Below are positions 58,777 through 64,000 of a stretch of DNA of 64,000 nt, in pieces. How positions within the stretch are numbered: the stretch's first letter is position 1; each line of letters opens with the position of its first letter. The stretch is from Pneumocystis sp. 'macacae'. Its lineage: Eukaryota > Ascomycota > Pneumocystomycetes > Pneumocystales > Pneumocystaceae. A program made the position numbers and the translations under genes. The notes under the pieces were generated by a model that searched no databases, had not been told where the DNA came from, and worked only from the letters and a program-made list of their open reading frames with translations. The stretch covers positions 315,685-379,684 of the forward strand of contig CM030723.1 in assembly GCA_018127085.1 (NCBI GenBank). The letters are read 5' to 3'.

Positions 58777-60945
58777 ATGAATGTTTTGTTATATTTTGGT
58801 GCGTTCTATAGAAAAAAGTGTTCTTAGAATAAATGGATTAACCATAATCATTTAGATGAACAAATATCTGAATTGTCTGTAAAATATGCTTTTTCTATTT
58901 TACAATTCTTATTAAGTCCATACTATTTTATACAAAAAGTAAATGAACAAATGCTTGAGCAAGATGGGTGGGAAGAACACACTGTTTTACTCGTTATACC
59001 AGATAGCAAGGACATCTTATATAAAATCAGACTAAATGATAAAGTAAATCAAAAAATTTTAGAATATCTTCAAAATGGAGGAAAATATATAGGAATAGCA
59101 GAAGGAGCGCGCTATGCGTCTATTTGGTTAGAATTTAAGCTCAATGGAGATGCAAAAAATCTTAGATCAGATGGATTTTCATTTCTTCCAGATATTACAG
59201 AAAATACTGTTTCATCTGAGACTATATCTAATAAGAATTGTCGTATGATATTCATCCAGACTGAAAATATATCTTGTAAAGACCTAAATTGTTTATATTT
59301 TTATCATCATACTGGAACATTATTTATTAATGCGGATCAATTCTTAAATACTCAAGTTTTAGGAACATATAGAAATGAATTAAATGCAGATTCTAAACTA
59401 CGCTTTAAAGCAGCAATTATTCACTGTAAAATAAAAAAAGGTCAAGCTGTTTTATTTGGTGTTCATCCAGAGTATTTTATTTTTTATGTTTATATTTATT
59501 CACTATTTTAGATATTCTATATTAGATGAGAGTTTAAGGAACAATAATGGAGATTATTCAAATATCGATGACTTATTATTAATTGAAAATCAAAAAATAC
59601 AGTTTTTAAAACATATATTTCAGTTACTTAATTTACAAACTACATCTAAACCTATTATGTCTTCAAACATTTCAGACCTCCATCTTTTTTCAGAGTTTCC
59701 TAATATTATTGAAGAAACTGCTAATAATTTGTATAATATTTCAGAAGAGACAGCTAAAAAACCAATTATCAAATGCGAAAACGATACGTTTTATTTACAA
59801 GAAACATCATCTATATCAACACATACGTTAGTTCAAAACTATTTAAGCAACTTTCATGAAAATGATTATAATAAAATTCCAAAATATATTAAAATTTATA
59901 GATCTCTTCCAGCTATACTGGAAATACCATTTTTTAATTATAAACTCTATTTTGAAAACCTTTTAGAATCAAGAACTTCTCAGGAAAATAATCATCAATT
60001 AGGAAATCTAGTTTTATATGGAGAAACTTTAACCAGTTCACAAACATTACTTGATAAGAATTTAAAACTTTTAAAAGTTTTGCCTACAGGACTTGTTTTT
60101 GTAGCTACACAACAAATAGCTGGAAAAGGCCGAAAAAATAACATTTGGATATCTCCTCTAGGCACTTTAGCATTTTCTTTAATTATCCGACATTTAGAAT
60201 ATTCAAAAGCGTCATCAGTTATATTTGTACAATATCTAGTCTCTCTTGCAATAGTAGAAGCTATTAAAAATTATGATATTTATTATGATGAACTTGATAT
60301 TCATATTAAATGGCCTAATGATATATGCATAAAACAGTCTGGAAAAGGTATTGAAAAACCTACTTTTATATTAAATGGTATTGGTTATATTAAAATTGGT
60401 GGAATCTTAATAAATTGTAATTATATAGATAATACAATTCTTATGGTTATTGGTATATTTAGTATTTTATACTGTTGAAAAATTAATAATTATAGGGTGT
60501 GGTATTAATATTATTAATCTTTTTCCAACATCCCTTAAAACAATTATTGATGATTTAAATATTAAAAGAATACATAAACAACTACCTTTATTGCCAGAAA
60601 TTAAACAAGAAAAACTTTTAGCACGTATTATGACAACGTTAGAAAATATGTATTATAAATTTTCTTCGAATATTTTGGGATTTAAATTATTTGAACAACA
60701 ATATTACAAATACTGGCTTCATAGGTAGATATTTTCATTAAATATTTCATATTAAATTTTCCAGTGATCAAATCATTATTCTAGAGGATACTAAAGATAA
60801 AGTCATTATAGCAGGAATAGATATGATACATGGCGGATTAATTGCTAAAACCATTGGAAATGAACAAAAAAAAAAAATTTACCAATTTTTACCAGATTTA
60901 AGTAATTTTGATGTAACACAAGGACTGATTAAAAAAAAGGTGTAA
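58777..60945 (+). CDS. BPL1: biotin-protein ligase
   Basis: Attaches biotin to carboxylases such as acetyl-CoA and pyruvate carboxylase. Exons 58777-58798, 58856-59471, 59512-60452, 60496-60724, 60765-60945; 662 residues. Start MNVLLYF is the eukaryotic BPL N-terminus. Residues 10-240 are the glutamine-amidotransferase-like domain, with NGGKYIGIAEGARYAS and VLFGVHPEYS. The catalytic domain starts at about residue 400: YGETLTSSQTLLDKN, QQIAGKGRKNNIWISPLG (the biotinyl-AMP loop), IKWPNDICI and GGILI. Intron 4 splits VIG from CGINI. The C-terminal beta-barrel has IAGIDMIHGGLIAK. The 22-nt first exon is needed for the conserved start. The intron at 59472 (GTATTT) restores HPEYSILDE. Confident family call. 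Confidence 0.93.
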
Positions 60946-61037
60946 GTTAATATAATAAAACTAAATATGAATAAAATTTTTATCTCATTTTTTTAAATAC
61001 ACATTGTATATATATATTTATTATTTATTCAAGAATC

Positions 61038-64000
61038 CTATAAAAATTCGTCTTTCAAAACCCAAAATTTATTCTCCCATTTAGCTATTTTCTTCAATAT
61101 TTTTCTAAACTCTACTACTTGTTGGGATCCATTAACAGATGTACTAAATTTTTTAACAATATCTGCCGATGATACTTTTCCTCCTTTTGTAGAGATAAAT
61201 TCGCATATACTTTTAATTAATTCTATTGATTTATAATTAGAAAATCGACCTATTATTATTAAAATAATAAATTATTAGATTCTAATACTAACATAAGTTA
61301 TGTATATTATTTGATTTGATTTTATGTGTATTAGTATCTTTTGAATTCAACAATAAAGATGATGAAGATATAGGTGAATTCTTATTTTTTATAAAATTAA
61401 TTTGAGAAAATTCTTTGGACTTTCCAGTCCATGTCAATGTTCCAATTTCTGATTTCCGGATCTCTTTTTTAGATGCTTTTAAGATTTTTAAAGCATTTTC
61501 GGATATTTTAGTTGCTTTTTTTGTTAATAAATATAAATATTTATAATTAAATTTACCTTCTTTTTCAATCAATGTAACCTCTTGATAATTTGAATTCATA
61601 ATTGCATCATGTTGCAGTGCACTGCAAACGCCTGACTTTGCAAATATATCCTCTAAAATTTGAAACTCATTATCTTTTTTAGATAAAGTATTATTAACAA
61701 TACTTGAAAAAATTAAAATCTATACTTAAAAGAAAAATCTTACAAATTCTCTAACCCAGTTACTCCAGGAATAAACCTTAATTTATCATTATCGTTTGCA
61801 TTTTTATTTTCGCTAATGTTTGATGATTTAACTTTACAATATATTCTTTCACTACCAATAAATATTTCACCAGTCTCAGTCCCATCAAAATTATCAGATT
61901 TTAAAGAAAACAAATCATACAAATCAGTTGCCTAATCAAGATTAATCAAATCCTACACTATAATATCTTTATACTTTAAAAAATCTTCTCTGTTTAGGAT
62001 TTTTAAGAATTTTATTAGTAAGAAATTGTTTAAATATTTGACGATGATATATTTTTTCTTCTATTGTACCAGATGTCATTAAACGATATATTATTACTTC
62101 TTTTTTCTGACCAAGACGCCATGCTCTCTCTCGTGCTTGTAAATCAGTTGAAGGATTCTATCTTATATAAGTATTTTTAACAATAGTAATAATAATACCC
62201 AATCTGGATCAAATATTATAACTCTATTAGCACCAGTCAAATTAACACCTAATCCACCAACTCTAGTAGTAAGTAAAAAAATATCAATATCATTAGAATT
62301 ATTAAATTTATCAACAAGACTTTGTCTAGAACTTATATTTGTCCCTCCATCCATTCTACAATAATTAAATTGATCCATTTTTTTAATAACTTTTTCTAAA
62401 ATATCAAGCATTTGCTTAGTTTGTGCAAAAAGTAGAGTTCTATGACCTTGCTTTTTCCAAAGTTTAAGAATTTCTTTTATAACTAATATTTTTCCAGATT
62501 TTTTAGGATCTCCGTATTCTATATTATTATTCTATAAAATTATTTTATATTTATTTAAATATTAACTAATATTACCTTTAAAAAAGTCTCTCTATAAACT
62601 AAATCAGGGTGATTACAAATTTTACGAAGAATGTCTATCCCATATAATATTTGTTTTTTCCCTTCTAAAATTAAATCCATATCTTTAGAGTTTAAAAAAA
62701 ATTGATATGCTTCTTTTTGAAACTTTGTTAATTTGCAAAATAAAACCTATTATTAGCTAATTAAATTAACAGGATAATATAAATCTTACTTGTTCAGTTT
62801 TATTAGGAAGATCAATGGCCATATCAGCCTTCATTCTTCTTAACAAATATGGACTTATAAGATCACGAAGTACACAAGCACACTTGTAAGCTGTTTGAAC
62901 TTGAATATTAGTAGCATTTGCATATCCACCAATATTGATAGGTATTGCAAATTGACTTTGAAATATAGGTAAAGTCTATTTAAATTAGAAAACCAGAAAT
63001 TATTTTATATATTTTACTCCTAGATGACCAGGGAATATAAAATCAAATAAACTCCATAACTCTTCCAAATTGTTTTGTATAGGTGTACCTGATAAAATTA
63101 TTCTATGAGGAGTTTTGATTTGTTTGCAAGTGAAGGATATATCAGAATCAGGATTTCTAATTTTATGTCCTTCATCAAGAATACAATAAGCCCATTTATT
63201 TGGAAAAAGATACTCTCTATATATGCGTAATCCAGAGTATGTTATAATAAGAACATGACCTAGAATATTAAAAATTAAGATAACTCCCAAAAACATACCT
63301 AAAGTTTTAATTTTTTCTATAATTTTTTTTACATTTTTTATAACTTTTAATTTAAATGAAATTGTATTTTTTAAAGATTTATCATTTTCAAATTGCTTTT
63401 CCAATTCTTCTTCACGTTTTATGTCTACCAAACCACTTCCAGTTGTATGCAAAATAACTACCCTAAAAGGAGGCCACCATTTATGAAATTCAATAACCCA
63501 TTGCTTCATTATTGTTGCTGGACAAACAATGAGAATAGGACCAGAAAGCTTTCGAGAATAATGCAACCCTCCAAGAAATCCAACAATTTGAATAGTTTTC
63601 CCAAGACCCTAAATATTATATTAACCATTAATCGTAAAAACATAGTATAAAAACCATTTCATCAGCAATAATTCCGCCAACACCTTGACAATGCAACTCC
63701 CATAACCATTGTATGCCTTATATGGTTATTTTTACAACAAAAAACAGAATACTCACATGTTTTTTGATAATTAAATAGTTTAAAATGTATATCTCCAGGT
63801 AAAGAATATCCACCTTCAAATTTGCAATCTCTAACAACAGGATGCGGGAAAAACCATTCTTCTAACTCACTATATGTTTCTGATTCTTCTATTATATTAT
63901 ACTTCATTCTAAGTTCTTTCCTTTTAGATTCCCAGGTACTAAGCCTTTCCTATAATACATTAATTATAAAAAATTGCACAAACATAAATTCCTGATAATA
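61038..64000 (-). CDS. RAD26: RAD26/CSB SNF2-family ATPase (5' partial)
   Basis: Transcription-coupled repair translocase that acts on stalled RNA polymerase II (fission yeast Rhp26, human CSB/ERCC6). Exons on the minus strand from the window edge: 64000-63980, 63949-63757, 63716-63655, 63608-63299, 63259-63018, 62975-62790, 62746-62576, 62531-62199, 62157-61975, 61931-61744, 61702-61293, 61249-61038. Helicase motifs: Q/I region [35 protein letters not shown] (Walker A), [11 protein letters not shown] (DEGH Walker B), [19 protein letters not shown], then [19 protein letters not shown] and [14 protein letters not shown]-specific marks are [14 protein letters not shown] and [17 protein letters not shown]. 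The C-terminal winged helix ends WVLKDEFL. The intron 63298-63260 is 39 nt, stop-free and a multiple of three. About 836 residues are visible; the N-terminus lies past 64000. Confidence 0.93.

Noticed and set aside
1..64000. tRNA, rRNA, transposon or CRISPR features
   Set aside because: No tRNA B-box with matching cloverleaf, no rRNA blocks, no transposase or reverse transcriptase motifs and no spaced direct repeats were found by eye; a covariance-model scan could still reveal small RNA genes.

Overview
This window reads as nuclear DNA of an AT-rich, intron-dense ascomycete of the Taphrinomycotina, most probably a Pneumocystis species. The evidence is very AT-rich intergenic DNA, genes split into up to a dozen exons by introns of about 40-60 bases with GT..AG ends, fission-yeast-like gene types (Rap1 with BRCT and two Myb-like repeats, Dfp1, Swi1/Tof1, a mitochondrial TIM17/MIX23 set), and a Cdc2 kinase that matches my memory of the Pneumocystis carinii protein very closely. 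The species cannot be fixed from the sequence alone.

I reconstructed 32 protein-coding genes by joining exons so that frame, splice signals and conserved family motifs all agree. Exon coordinates are given in each entry. Layout: 0-4.4 kb SIN3 corepressor (5' end outside the window); 5.2-7.6 kb Polo kinase; 8.1-11.1 kb topoisomerase I; 11.4-11.9 kb HAP3; 12.4-16.2 kb four consecutive mitochondrial genes (OPA3, ATP3, MIX23, TIM17); 16.6-18.7 kb ribosomal protein L6 and a LAMTOR2/Ego3-like Ragulator subunit; 19.2-20.7 kb COX15; 20.8-24.2 kb a RING protein and telomeric RAP1; 25.1-26.2 kb an unrecognised protein divergent from RAP1; 26.7-29.5 kb SEC27; 30.2-32.0 kb HOS3 deacetylase; 32.5-34.2 kb Dfp1/Dbf4; 35.0-38.8 kb the multi-KH protein Scp160/vigilin; 38.9-39.2 kb a small unknown; 40.6-41.8 kb GPI2; 42.0-44.3 kb a mini-gene and EMP65/TAPT1; 44.7-45.9 kb CDC2; 46.2-48.5 kb FMN1 and a GMPPA-like protein; 48.7-53.9 kb TOF1/SWI1 and REI1; 54.3-55.1 kb a zinc-knuckle unknown; 56-58 kb eIF3l; 58.4-60.9 kb COA4 and biotin ligase; 61.0-64.0 kb RAD26/CSB (5' end outside the window).

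Functionally this is a housekeeping region. Several genes act in chromosome replication and cell-cycle control (PLO1, TOP1, RAP1, DFP1, CDC2, TOF1, RAD26), a second group in mitochondrial biogenesis (OPA3, ATP3, MIX23, TIM17, COX15, COA4), and others in secretion and glycosylation (SEC27, GPI2, EMP65, GMPPA) and translation (RPL6, eIF3l, REI1, SCP160). I see no transposon, CRISPR array, rRNA, tRNA or operon-like cluster.

The most unusual material is in gene structure, not in a new system: a probable AT-AC intron next to a 10-nt exon in ATP3, a GC-AG intron in the GMPPA gene, other micro-exons, four stop-free introns whose length is a multiple of three, and a few conserved-looking but unrecognised proteins.
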